DNA of 23,247 nt from Firmicutes bacterium CAG:552 (GCA_000435495.1 FR884040.1:1-23247), one strand, 5' to 3'. Shown: positions 7,526 to 15,801, counted from the first letter of the stretch. A program made the numbers and translations. Notes: generated from the sequence alone by a model not told the origin.

Positions 7526-9413
7526 GTATCTTCCTTTGTTGATAGTCGGAGCGGTAACAGGGCTTGTATCTGCGATTTTGATAGTAGCAGCGGTGACGTT
7601 TAAGGATAATACTCAAACCAAAGCAATTCGAAATTTAAGCGACAAAGTGCTTATAAAACGGTTACTTTCGTATGCGAAGGCGCACGGTAAGAGCTTTTTG
7701 GCAGTTGCTTTTCTTATACTCGTATCTATCGGATACGACGTATGTTCGCCTTTGATAGTAGCTTACATAGAAGGCATAATAAAGAGCGATTTTAAATTAA
7801 ACGAGCTGATAGCTCCGACTGTGGTATATGCGCTTGCCATGATAATTTCCGCAGTGGCGGTGTATTGTCAGTCCGTTTTGTTGCAAAAAACCGGGCAAAA
7901 AATAATTTCGGCTATGCGAGAGGATGTGTTTAGTCACATACAAAATTTTTCGCACGAACAACTGAATCGCATGAAGGTCGGCACTTTGGTGACGAGAGTA
8001 ACCAACGATCTCAACGCCATTTCCACATTGTTTACAAATGTGCTGGCAGATCTTATAAGTAAGGCGGTTATGCTTATAGGCGTTACTGCTGCAATGTTCA
8101 GTATAAATTACGCCTTGGCACTTGTTGTAATGTGCTTCATGCCTTTTATAGTGCTGTTTACTTTAGTCTTTCGTAAGTTCGCCAGGGCGGCTCATCGCAA
8201 AGTCAAGGACGGGACATCCGCTTTAAACGCATTTTTGTCCGAAAATCTTTCGGGGGTTAAGGTTACGCAGGCGTTTAATTGCGAGGATAAAAAGAAAGAA
8301 GAGTTCGACGTAAAAAATTCCGATCTTTACAAAGCTCGCAGGCAACGAATATTTGTATTTTCGGTTTACAGACCGATGGTGTATTTGCTTTACGTGACGT
8401 CCGTACTCGTTTTGTTTTTGCTCGGCAGTTACGGTGCATTGGACGGTGCGGAAATTATGGGACAAGTAATTACCGCCGAAACCATAGTGGCGTTTTATAT
8501 GTATTTAAGCAAATTCTTCGATCCCATACAGATGCTTGCCGAGCATTTTAATTGGCTTCAGTCCGCATTTGCTTCTGCCGAAAAGGTGTTTACGATATTG
8601 GATACGCCTTTGTCTATGACGGATACAGACGGGGCTGTGGACGTAGAAAAACTGAGAGGCGATATCGAATTCCACGACGTGTGGTTTAGATACACCGAGG
8701 CCGAGTGGGTGCTAAAAGGGGTTTCTTTTAAAATCGAAGCGGGACAGACTTTGGCGCTCGTAGGCGCAACCGGAGCGGGCAAGTCTACGATTTTGGCGTT
8801 GCTTACTCGTAATTACGACGCTCAAAAAGGTAAAATAACGATAGACGGTATCGATATAAAAAATATAAGGATAGCTTCGCTTCGAAAACGATTCGGTCAG
8901 ATGATGCAGGACGTCTTTCTGTTTTCGGGTACGCTCAGAGATAATATCGTCTTAAGCGGCGACTATACCGACGAACAGATCGAAAGGGCGTGCATAAGCG
9001 TGGGAGCCGACGAAATGATAAAAAAATTGCCGAGCGGACTGGACGAAAAAGTCAGCGAAAGAGGGGCGAATTTTTCTGTAGGACAGAGACAGTTGATTTC
9101 GTTTGCAAGAACGGTAATAACGGATCCGGATATTTTGATATTAGACGAAGCGACTTCCAATATAGACAGCGAAACAGAGGCGATAATACAAAATTCGCTT
9201 CATCGTATGATGAATTTTACGACAACGATAGTAGTAGCGCACAGACTTTCCACCGTTATGCGAGCGGATAAGATTTTGGTTCTCGAAAACGGAAAGGTCA
9301 TCGAAGAAGGCACGCATGCCGAACTGCTGCGAAAAAGAGGAAAGTATTATTCGCTGTACACCTTGCAATTCCGCAAAGACGAGTTAAAGAAGCTTGCACA
9401 AAAAAGCGTATGA
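7518..9413 (+). CDS. ABC exporter partner subunit, catalytic Walker B
   Basis: A 631-residue half-transporter that overlaps the end of its partner by 8 bases, with AGGAGGGCGGC just before the ATG. It carries an extra N-terminal hydrophobic helix (about 5-28) before the normal six-helix domain. The ATPase domain has Walker A GATGAGKST (about 416-424), catalytic Glu544 in ILILDEATS, and switch His in VVAHR. Its signature is NFSVGQRQ: Val521 replaces the Gly of SGGQ. In heterodimers the weak ATP site is built from the degenerate Walker B of one subunit and the degenerate signature of the other, and that is the pattern here. It probably functions only with the preceding subunit. Confidence 0.93.
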   Translation: MNKYLPLLIVGAVTGLVSAILIVAAVTFKDNTQTKAIRNLSDKVLIKRLLSYAKAHGKSFLAVAFLILVSIGYDVCSPLIVAYIEGIIKSDFKLNELIAPTVVYALAMIISAVAVYCQSVLLQKTGQKIISAMREDVFSHIQNFSHEQLNRMKVGTLVTRVTNDLNAISTLFTNVLADLISKAVMLIGVTAAMFSINYALALVVMCFMPFIVLFTLVFRKFARAAHRKVKDGTSALNAFLSENLSGVKVTQAFNCEDKKKEEFDVKNSDLYKARRQRIFVFSVYRPMVYLLYVTSVLVLFLLGSYGALDGAEIMGQVITAETIVAFYMYLSKFFDPIQMLAEHFNWLQSAFASAEKVFTILDTPLSMTDTDGAVDVEKLRGDIEFHDVWFRYTEAEWVLKGVSFKIEAGQTLALVGATGAGKSTILALLTRNYDAQKGKITIDGIDIKNIRIASLRKRFGQMMQDVFLFSGTLRDNIVLSGDYTDEQIERACISVGADEMIKKLPSGLDEKVSERGANFSVGQRQLISFARTVITDPDILILDEATSNIDSETEAIIQNSLHRMMNFTTTIVVAHRLSTVMRADKILVLENGKVIEEGTHAELLRKRGKYYSLYTLQFRKDELKKLAQKSV

Positions 9414-9438
9414 CTAAGATAAAACTGTGCAAAATCGG

Positions 9439-9468
9439 TTGACTTTGCAGGTGTAAAAGTGATTTAAT
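9439..9468 (+). promoter_or_regulatory. Promoter of the CLC-ispE unit
   Basis: TTGACT (9439-9444), an 18-base spacer and TTTAAT (9463-9468). It starts a new unit after the ABC operon, which has no visible terminator in the 92-base gap. Confidence 0.6.
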
Positions 9469-9505
9469 TAGGCGTTATTTTTAATCGTGTGCGTAGGATG
9501 ATGTT

Positions 9506-11095
9506 ATGACAAACAGCAAAACCAACAAGATAAAGAAATCTGTTACTGCGGCAATAGCGTTTTCGGTCATTACCGGAGCGGCGGTAGGATGCGTAGTTAC
9601 GGGGTATAAATACTTATGTGCGACTGCGATAGGTTTATCTCAAACTTGTTATGACGCCATGCGACAAAAGTTATGGATCGTACCGATAGCACTTGTTTGC
9701 GCATATCTGTTTTCGTGGATATTGTCTGTGGTTTATAAAAGACTTCCGTCTGCAATGGGCGGCGGTATTCCTACGTCCGTAGCGGTGCTCAGAGGCCGAA
9801 TTCCGTTTAAGTGGTTCGCCAATTTTATTTCGGTATTTACGCTATCAATAGCGGGATTCGTTACCGGAGTTCCTCTCGGTAACGAAGGTCCGTGCGTACA
9901 AATGGGTACCGCTTTGGGCAGAGGTTCGGTAAAGCTTTTGGGCAAAAGCAAAAAAGCTTTGGACAGATATATTATGACGGCAGGCGCATGTGCCGGATTT
10001 GCGGCTGCTACCGGAGCCCCCGTTTCGGGGATACTGTTTGCGATAGAGGAGGCGCATCACAAGATTTCGCCCCTTCTCGTAACGGTGTCTTTTGTCGCCG
10101 TTTCGGTATGTACCGTGACGGTAAAATTGCTTACGCCGCTTCTTGGCGTAAGTCCGAGTCTTTTTCCGGCATTCGACGGAGCTACGATGGCGCTTAAAGA
10201 TTTATGGATACCTCTTTGCGTAGGCACTGTAATGGGGATATGTTCCGTGGGCTTTTTGTTTTTGTATAAAGGCGTAAAAAAGATAGCCGACAAATTGAAA
10301 ATCGGTGTGCAAAATAAAATTTTTGCGGCTTTTACACTGACTATAGCGGTAGGTCTGATTTCTTTTTCTTTTGTGTCTACCGGACACGAATTTATAAAAG
10401 AGTCGTTAGATTCGTCGATGCCGTGGTATTTTTTGCTTGCTGCGCTTGTTTTAAGATCGTTGCTTACCCTTTTTGCGAATTCGTCAGGTATAACGGGAGG
10501 AATATTTTTGCCTATTTTGGCAGTAGGCGCTGCCGCAAGTGCGCTTGTAGCAAAACTACTTGTCGTTATGGGTATGGATTCTTCGCTGGCGCTTACCGTT
10601 CAGCTCATCGGGATAGCGGCGTGCATGTCCGGAATGATGAAAACTCCGATAATAGCCGTTGCGTTCGGTTTGGAAGCGTTATCGCTTTGGAATAACCTTT
10701 TGGGCGTTACGATTGCGTCAGGGGTTGCGTATTGCATAACCGAGCTTGTAGGTGTGGAATCGGTGACCGATGCCGTCGTAGAAGACAAAATAGAGAATAT
10801 AAACAAGGGCAAGGAGCATATCGTATATGAGGCGCATGCGATAGTGGGCGAAAATTCTTTTGCCGAAGGAAAACACGTCAGAGACGTATTGTGGCCGCCT
10901 AACTGTTTTGTCTTATCCGTGCAAAAGAAACGTCGGGACTCGGAGATAGACGAGCACGGCGACTTGGTCCTTAACGAAGGCGATATGTTACATATCAGAT
11001 ATACCGACGTTGAGGGCAGAGATATAGCCAAAAACGATATATTGGCGCTTATCGGACAGGAACATTTCGTTTCGAGCGTCGAAGTGGAGATATAG
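9506..11095 (+). CDS. CLC-type chloride/proton transporter with TrkA_C domain
   Basis: The 529-residue product is a CLC membrane transporter. The three anion-site signatures are in order: GGGIP at 85-89 (usually GSGIP), GNEGP at 125-129 (usually GKEGP or GREGP) with the gating Glu127, and GGIFLP at 331-336. Glu181/182 in FAIEEAHH match the internal proton glutamate of the E. coli antiporter, so this is more likely an exchanger than a channel. The C-terminal part (from about residue 445) is a TrkA_C-like regulatory domain. Ser at the central anion site is replaced by Gly86. A modest ribosome site (TAGGAT) precedes the ATG. It is followed 8 bases later by ispE. Confidence 0.92.
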   Translation: MTNSKTNKIKKSVTAAIAFSVITGAAVGCVVTGYKYLCATAIGLSQTCYDAMRQKLWIVPIALVCAYLFSWILSVVYKRLPSAMGGGIPTSVAVLRGRIPFKWFANFISVFTLSIAGFVTGVPLGNEGPCVQMGTALGRGSVKLLGKSKKALDRYIMTAGACAGFAAATGAPVSGILFAIEEAHHKISPLLVTVSFVAVSVCTVTVKLLTPLLGVSPSLFPAFDGATMALKDLWIPLCVGTVMGICSVGFLFLYKGVKKIADKLKIGVQNKIFAAFTLTIAVGLISFSFVSTGHEFIKESLDSSMPWYFLLAALVLRSLLTLFANSSGITGGIFLPILAVGAAASALVAKLLVVMGMDSSLALTVQLIGIAACMSGMMKTPIIAVAFGLEALSLWNNLLGVTIASGVAYCITELVGVESVTDAVVEDKIENINKGKEHIVYEAHAIVGENSFAEGKHVRDVLWPPNCFVLSVQKKRRDSEIDEHGDLVLNEGDMLHIRYTDVEGRDIAKNDILALIGQEHFVSSVEVEI

Positions 11096-11103
11096 GAGAG
11101 CCG

Positions 11104-11934
11104 ATGAAAAAGAAGGTAGGCGTAAATGTGTACGCTAAAATAAATTTTACGTTAAACGTAGGTAAAAAAACGGGGAATTTGCACGAAATAGATTCTCTGG
11201 TTTCCTCGATAAACGTTTATGACACTATATTTGTAAGCGACAGATTGGACGGTAAAATAAACCTTGCTTTCGATTCGGACGTGTTCGTTGCACCGCAGGA
11301 AAATACGGTAATAAAAGCCATAAAGGCGCTTAGAGATGATTTCGGAGATTTCGGCGTTGACGTGACCGTAAAAAAGAATATCCCGTTTTGCGCCGGGATG
11401 GGTGGCTCATCGGCAGACGCAGCCGGCGTCATAGCTGCGCTAAGCGAACTGTTCGATTTTGAAAAGCGCTATATAAATTATGCTAAAGTTTGCAAAAAAA
11501 CGGGTTCCGACGTTTTGTATATGCTAAGCGGCGGATACGCACGAATATCCGGAACGGGAGAAAAGGTGGAAAAACTTCCTTACGACGGTACTTTTACCGG
11601 AGTTGCCGTTACTTCGACGGGAGTGGAAACAAAAGACGTATACAAGAAGTTTGACGAGGTGGGCGGCGATTTGCCTACGGATAACAACTCGGGCTTTTCG
11701 CAGAATATGAGACTTGGGAACATGCTTATGAAAGCGGCTTGCGAAATTAATCCGCAAATCTGCGCTTGTGCAGCCGAGTTGGAGAGGGAGGGACTTACCC
11801 CTAACATGACCGGCAGCGGCTCTACGGTATATGCGTTTACTCAAGACGCAAGAGAAATAGCGAAAAAACTTACGGCAAAAGGTTTGCGCACATTTGCATT
11901 TGAAACTTTACCTTACGGAATAGAATTTTTGTAA
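11104..11934 (+). CDS. ispE: 4-diphosphocytidyl-2-C-methyl-D-erythritol kinase
   Basis: The 276-residue GHMP kinase phosphorylates the 2-hydroxyl of CDP-methylerythritol in the non-mevalonate (MEP) isoprenoid pathway, in the cytoplasm. Visible motifs: AKINFTLNV (11-19) with Lys12, the HEIDSLV segment, the ATP loop PFCAGMGGSSADAAG (about 95-109), and the closing MTGSGSTVYA motif. The usual 'DGYHEL' reads GNLHEI, a mild departure. Length is normal for the family. The ribosome site GGAGAG overlaps the end of the CLC gene, so the pair is co-transcribed. The next genes are the small membrane-anchored protein and the SpoIIQ-like peptidase. Confidence 0.94.
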   Translation: MKKKVGVNVYAKINFTLNVGKKTGNLHEIDSLVSSINVYDTIFVSDRLDGKINLAFDSDVFVAPQENTVIKAIKALRDDFGDFGVDVTVKKNIPFCAGMGGSSADAAGVIAALSELFDFEKRYINYAKVCKKTGSDVLYMLSGGYARISGTGEKVEKLPYDGTFTGVAVTSTGVETKDVYKKFDEVGGDLPTDNNSGFSQNMRLGNMLMKAACEINPQICACAAELEREGLTPNMTGSGSTVYAFTQDAREIAKKLTAKGLRTFAFETLPYGIEFL

Positions 11935-11985
11935 TGCGTTAACTTTGCAAACGCTGCTTGCGATAATACAGTTAAAATATAAAGG

Positions 11986-12016
11986 CTTTGTCTTTTTAAA
12001 AAGGCAAAGTTTTTTT
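11986..12016 (+). terminator. Intrinsic terminator after ispE
   Basis: CTTTGTCTT pairs with AAGGCAAAG (one G-U), the arms extended by TTT/AAA, then seven T. Confidence 0.85.
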
Positions 12017-12060
12017 ATTTGACGAGTATAAATATTCGAAAAGGGGCAATAATTTGCCGT

Positions 12061-12363
12061 ATGAGAAGATTAGTGGCTTTAATGGGAGCTTTGGCGGTAA
12101 TTCTCGGTCTTTGTCTATATCGTCAAGGTTGTTATATCCCCGGAGAAGGAGAACGCATAGACTATTACGGGAGCGAAACTACGGCACTCGAATGTTGCGA
12201 CGAACTTTGGCGCGAATATTTGGACGGTGTGACAGTCATATACGCATACACTCCGCTCAGGGCGTATTACAAGCGTGTGCACGGCGAAAAAGTCAATGTT
12301 ATGATAGCCGTGCGGGGAAATAAAATTTCAGTGGGTAGCCCTATTCTTAAAGGCAGTTACTAA
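12061..12363 (+). CDS. Small membrane-anchored protein, possibly YwmB-like
   Basis: From ATG 12061 the product is 100 residues: one N-terminal hydrophobic helix (LVALMGALAVILGLCLY) and an extracellular domain of about 75 residues. An in-frame TTG at 12019 would add 14 residues but lies on the terminator. The ribosome site is poor (AAGGGG, 14 bases away). The C-terminal part, with VTVIYAYTPL and VNVMIAV ... SVGSPILKGSY, recalls the end of YwmB, a protein encoded near spoIID/spoIIQ in Bacillus, but the product is much shorter. The resemblance is from memory and weak. Its place just before a SpoIIQ-like gene makes a sporulation or envelope role plausible. Confidence 0.65.
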   Translation: MRRLVALMGALAVILGLCLYRQGCYIPGEGERIDYYGSETTALECCDELWREYLDGVTVIYAYTPLRAYYKRVHGEKVNVMIAVRGNKISVGSPILKGSY

Positions 12364-12389
12364 AAAACGGCGGCGACCGAAAAAAATAT

Positions 12390-12418
12390 GTATAAACGTC
12401 GCCAAGTAAGATAATAAT
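12390..12418 (+). promoter_or_regulatory. Possible sigma-F promoter of the SpoIIQ-like gene
   Basis: GTATA (12390-12394), 15 bases, then GATAATAAT (12410-12418). The Bacillus sigma-F consensus is about GwATA, 15-16 bases, GGnrAnAnT. The -35 fits completely; the -10 fits except for one G to A. SpoIIQ is sigma-F controlled in Bacillus. The match overlaps a GGCGAC/GTCGCC hairpin. Confidence 0.42.
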
Positions 12419-12438
12419 CATATTCGACAGGAGGCAAT

Positions 12439-13017
12439 ATGAAAGTTTATTCAAAATCTGATTCAACCAAAAAGAAAAATCTCGGTGCCCTTATAGTAGG
12501 CTGTGTATTCGTGGTGTGCGCTATAGTCATCACGCTGTGCGTAACGCTTGCCGACAAACCCGAACCCGATAATGTTGTGCCGGCTAACGGAGACGCAAAA
12601 ACCGAATACGTTATGCCGCTTGCCGAGTATACGCTCGGACAAGAGTTTTCGGACAAGCTTGTTTATAACGCTACGTTAAAGCAATGGCGTACGCATAACG
12701 GCGTTGACTTTACGGCTCCGGTGGGCTCGGTAGTAAAGGCAGTTTACGACGGCAAGGTCGTTAAGGTGGAAACTACCACGCTTGAAGGCGGAGTAGTTAC
12801 CATAGAGCAGACGGACGGACTTATAGCCGTATACAAGTCGCTTAGCGAAATAAAGGTCAAAGAGGGCGATAACGTAAAGTCAGGAGACGAAATAGGCAAA
12901 GTAGACTCGGTTATGATAATCGAGAGTGCCGACGGCGCTCATCTTCATCTCGAAATGAAGAAGTCCGGCGAATATGTGGATCCTATGGCATATTTACCGG
13001 GCGGCAAAAACAAATAA
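12439..13017 (+). CDS. SpoIIQ-like M23 (LytM) membrane peptidase
   Basis: The 192-residue product has one membrane helix (about 15-37), a short linker, and an extracellular LytM/M23 domain (about 65-190). The four zinc-site residues are intact: His86 and Asp90 in WRTHNGVDF, and His168/His170 in GAHLHLE. Bacillus SpoIIQ has lost part of this site, while several clostridial SpoIIQ proteins keep it. SpoIIQ sits in the forespore membrane, pairs with SpoIIIAH across the engulfment gap and may cut or bind peptidoglycan. A good ribosome site (AGGAGG) is 6-7 bases before the ATG. A plain cell-wall M23 endopeptidase is the alternative. The possible sigma-F promoter and the context favour SpoIIQ. Confidence 0.78.
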   Translation: MKVYSKSDSTKKKNLGALIVGCVFVVCAIVITLCVTLADKPEPDNVVPANGDAKTEYVMPLAEYTLGQEFSDKLVYNATLKQWRTHNGVDFTAPVGSVVKAVYDGKVVKVETTTLEGGVVTIEQTDGLIAVYKSLSEIKVKEGDNVKSGDEIGKVDSVMIIESADGAHLHLEMKKSGEYVDPMAYLPGGKNK

Positions 13018-13020
13018 TAA

Positions 13021-13059
13021 AAATCGTCAACCGACATATACGATTGGTTGACGATTTTT
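13021..13059 (+). terminator. Intrinsic terminator after the SpoIIQ-like gene
   Basis: Perfect 12-bp stem AAATCGTCAACC/GGTTGACGATTT with a 13-base loop and a T run (13055-13059). It may also act on the minus strand, where T-rich sequence follows. Confidence 0.9.
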
Positions 13060-13118
13060 ACATATAATCACTTAATTCGAAGAACTCAGAAAGTCATAAT
13101 AAGAAACGGAGACGCTTT

Positions 13119-13241
13119 TTGACCGATGTTTTTTATTGCGGTTTTCTTGTTCCCGAGGATAATAATTTTGCTTTTGGAAGATGGGAAATCGTACAAACCG
13201 AAGCAAACGATGCCGCCGATGTACTAAATACAGCTATTTAG
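13119..13241 (+). CDS. Possible 40-aa small protein overlapping DUF362 tail to tail
   Basis: TTG at 13119 has a ribosome site GGAGA (13108-13112) six bases before it. It opens 40 codons ending in TAG at 13239-13241. The residue make-up (Phe, Gly, Asp, Glu, Trp mixed; LTDVFYCGFLVPEDNNFAFG at the start) looks like a folded protein rather than chance AT-rich sequence. It runs 8 bases into the end of the minus-strand DUF362 gene. I recognise no family. It could also be the tail of a decayed gene, since the frame stays open upstream to 13068. Confidence 0.35.
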   Translation: MTDVFYCGFLVPEDNNFAFGRWEIVQTEANDAADVLNTAI

Positions 13242-14106
13242 CTATATCGATAAGCTCGTATTTGTCGCTACCGATACCGAGGGCTACGGCGCATTTAATG
13301 GTGTATTCGCCGTTTCTCGAACGGACTCTTTCCATAAAATGTTCTTTTCCGCTGTCATTTGATTGTAAAACAAGGTCGATACATGCTCGGTCTATGGCTA
13401 CCGGATCCGTAGAAGCAAGAATGCCGATGTCTTTTAGGCACGGGTCTTCGGCTACCGCACAGCAGTCGCAGTCGACCGACATGTTCTTCATCACGTTAAC
13501 AAACGCCATATTACCTTTAAAGTAATCGACTACGGACTTTGCCGCATCTGCCATAGAGGAAAGAAAATCGTCGTGATTTGCTGTCCAGAGCTTGGAAGGA
13601 TCGCCTGCGCCGTGAATATACGCTTTGCCGAATGAAGATGCGACACCGATGGAAAGCTGCTTTAAAGCGCCGCCGCATCCGCCCATAGGATGTCCCTTAA
13701 AGTGAGAAAGTACAGCCATGGAATTGTATCGGGCAAGATTTTTTCCTACGTAATTTTTGTGTATGGTCTTGCCTTCTTTTATGTCGAGAACCATGTCGTC
13801 GCCTTCGGCGTCCATAATATCAACGTCAAAATATTTGCTCCAACCGTGTTCTTCCATGAGTCGAATGTGCTTTTCGGTGGTGTTGCGCTGTCCGTCGTAT
13901 GCTGTGTTGCATTCCACTATGGTGCCGCCGATGCGATCGATTAACGGTTTGAAGAAGTCCGGGTGTAAAAAATTTTGATTTCCTTTTTCTCCGGAATGAA
14001 CTTTTATTGCGACTTGAGGTTTAAGTTCTACGCCCAACATTTCGTATATTTTTATCAAAGACTGCGGCGACAGATCGGATGTAAAGTAAACTTTGGATTT
14101 TTCCAT
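13234..14106 (-). CDS. DUF362 domain-containing protein
   Basis: The 290-residue product is a DUF362 (PF04015) protein, here without the ferredoxin domain that many relatives carry. Visible traits are the opening VAIKVHSGEKGNQNFLHP, the centre SHFKGHPMGGCGGALKQLSIG and a Cys-rich VDCDCCAVAEDPC stretch near 208-220, followed by GILASTDPVAIDRACIDLV. The Cys groups may hold a metal or iron-sulfur centre. The function of the family is not established. The start has AAAGGAG seven bases upstream. The gene stands alone, divergent from the flavodoxin unit, with its own strong promoter. Confidence 0.9.
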   Translation of the reverse strand: MEKSKVYFTSDLSPQSLIKIYEMLGVELKPQVAIKVHSGEKGNQNFLHPDFFKPLIDRIGGTIVECNTAYDGQRNTTEKHIRLMEEHGWSKYFDVDIMDAEGDDMVLDIKEGKTIHKNYVGKNLARYNSMAVLSHFKGHPMGGCGGALKQLSIGVASSFGKAYIHGAGDPSKLWTANHDDFLSSMADAAKSVVDYFKGNMAFVNVMKNMSVDCDCCAVAEDPCLKDIGILASTDPVAIDRACIDLVLQSNDSGKEHFMERVRSRNGEYTIKCAVALGIGSDKYELIDIAK

Positions 14107-14163
14107 TTGATACTCCTTTGTATTAGTATTTTTTACGGCGCTTGTGCGGATTCCTTCAAGCCT

Positions 14164-14192
14164 ATAATATCACCAATAATAAAAAAAGTCAA
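14164..14192 (-). promoter_or_regulatory. Promoter of the DUF362 gene
   Basis: On the minus strand TTGACT (14192-14187), a 17-base spacer and TATTAT (14169-14164). The leader is about 50 bases. Confidence 0.82.
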
Positions 14193-14210
14193 TAGCGAGG
14201 TTAAAAAATA

Positions 14211-14240
14211 TATACATATAGGCAGCAAAAGTGTTATAAT
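14211..14240 (+). promoter_or_regulatory. Promoter of the membrane-flavodoxin unit
   Basis: An extended -10 TGTTATAAT (TATAAT at 14235-14240) with a weak -35 TATACA (14211-14216), 18 bases apart. Divergent from the DUF362 promoter. Ribosome site GGGAGAG at 14257-14263. Confidence 0.6.
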
Positions 14241-14286
14241 ATGTCCATAAATAATCGGGAGAGCTAAGATAAATGCAAGATATAAG

Positions 14287-15188
14287 GTGATGCTGGTTGT
14301 ATTGATATTCTGGACGTTTTTTATCGGATTGGGGGCAGAGTTCGGTTCGACTTGCATGGTTATAGACCCCAGCGGAAAGCTTCTGCAAATGGACGGATTG
14401 CTTCTGTACTTTCGTGTTTTGCCTTTCAGCGAGACGCTTTTTACGGATTATACTTTTTCGGGGATTGCGTTGCTTGCCGTAAACGGCGTCACGAATTTGA
14501 CTGCAACAACACTGTTTTTTAAGAAGAAATCGGGGGTCGTTCTTGGGATGGCATTCGGTTTTACGCTGATGCTTTGGATAACGATTCAGTTTATAATCTT
14601 TCCGACAAACTTTTTGTCCGTATCTTATTTTTTTTCGGCGTTTCGCAGTTCGTAACAGGATATATATGTTTTGTGGGAATGAAACAGTCGGAGTTTGTCG
14701 AAGCCGAAGAGCAAGATTTTCCGTTGATAGGCAGTGACAAAAGTAAACTTATAGTATACTTTTCTCGGACAGGCTATACTAAGCGACCTGCATTGGAGGC
14801 TGCGGCAAAAAGCGGAGCGGTAGTCTTCGGGATCGCAGCAAAAGAACGGATTAAAGGCGATGCGGGATTTTGGTGGTGCGGAAGATACGGTATGCTGAAA
14901 AAAGGTATGCCGATAGAAAATTTAAATACGTTACTAAGTAATTATGACGAAGTAACGTTGTGTACGCCGGTATGGTTTTTTGTCATAAGCGCACCTATGC
15001 GTAAATTTTGCGAGGAAATCGCCGGCAAGATAAAAAAAGTAAATTATATGTTTACACATTTTATGAATTCGGGATTTTTCAATCCGGCGGCAAAGAGGGA
15101 GAAAATTTTGGGGATAAAACACGGATATGTTCGTTCGTACAGAGTGCGATTCGGCGTAGCGAAAGAAATTAAACAAAAGAGGAATTAA
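14287..15188 (+). pseudogene. Membrane-flavodoxin fusion gene broken by frameshift
   Basis: Two overlapping frames make one protein. The first (14287-14655) encodes about four membrane helices, including FTLMLWITIQFIIFP. The second continues from about 14634 with FGVSQFVTGYICFVG, then a flavodoxin domain to 15188: KLIVYFSRTGYTK (FMN phosphate loop), GFWWCGRYGM and TPVWFFVISAP (flavin-stacking Trp). The frames join at TTTTTTTT (14628-14635): a -1 shift or one extra T gives a continuous product of about 300 residues. Clostridial homologues have this membrane-plus-flavodoxin plan. The best-placed start, ATG 14273, 9 bases after GGGAGAG, reads only MQDIR and stops in TGA overlapping ATG 14290, so a second -1 shift may be present. 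Causes: decay, sequencing error, or real slippage. Likely role: membrane flavin-dependent electron transfer. Confidence 0.75.
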
Positions 15189-15190
15189 AA

Positions 15191-15658
15191 ATGGGTTGGT
15201 TTAATTATTACGGATTAGCTATAGTAGCGACGTTACTTGCGCCGAATATCGTCTATGCGTCAAAGAATAAGGAGGGGTTTGTCAACCTTTATCAAAACAA
15301 GGTCGTGCTTTGCTTAGAGCAAGTCGGACGGTTCGGGTGCTTTTTGCTTATGATTTTTAACATTCCGCATTTATATGGCGAATTTTGGTTTGAAAACGGT
15401 TTAACGGTGTACTTGATATGTAACGGAGTTTTGCTCGCATTGTATTTGCTCGGATGGTTTATTTGCAGCAAATTGTCTGTTTTTAAGGCCACTGTTTTGT
15501 CGGTGTTGCCGTCGCTGATATTTTTGTTTTCCGGAATAACGATACTGAGCTATCCTTTGCTCGCAGCCGCAGCTATATTTACCGGTTGTCATATAACCGT
15601 ATCCGTAAAAAACGCATATATGCAAATAAATGAGTGCAAAGACAAAACCGTTCGATAG
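15191..15658 (+). CDS. Five-helix membrane protein paired with the flavodoxin gene
   Basis: The 155-residue product has about five membrane segments (near 6-23, 43-62, 70-93, 98-116 and 119-138) and almost no soluble part. It begins two bases after the flavodoxin stop with ribosome site AGAGGAA, so it is in the same operon. Phrases such as MGWFNYYGL, APNIVYA and EQVGRFGCFLLMIFNIP recall a conserved Firmicute membrane protein found next to such flavodoxins. It may form the membrane partner of that protein. No biochemical function is known to me. Its stop codon lies in the loop of the terminator. Confidence 0.78.
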   Translation: MGWFNYYGLAIVATLLAPNIVYASKNKEGFVNLYQNKVVLCLEQVGRFGCFLLMIFNIPHLYGEFWFENGLTVYLICNGVLLALYLLGWFICSKLSVFKATVLSVLPSLIFLFSGITILSYPLLAAAAIFTGCHITVSVKNAYMQINECKDKTVR

Positions 15659-15678
15659 GGACCGAACGGTTTTGTCTT
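15639..15678. terminator. Bidirectional terminator stem
   Basis: A 16-bp perfect stem, AAGACAAAACCGTTCG (15639-15654) with CGAACGGTTTTGTCTT (15663-15678), loop of 8. The T run is modest. It closes the flavodoxin unit and could also stop minus-strand transcription from the DUF1292 gene. Confidence 0.75.
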
Positions 15679-15801
15679 AAAAAAGCATAAACGTATAATA
15701 AATTTACTTGTAGGCAGTGCAGATTTGTTTTAATTTGCATTGTTTTTTTGCCACTACGTCGCAGCCGAAACGGTTTGTTTTTGTGCGGACTTAAGCTGCT
15801 G

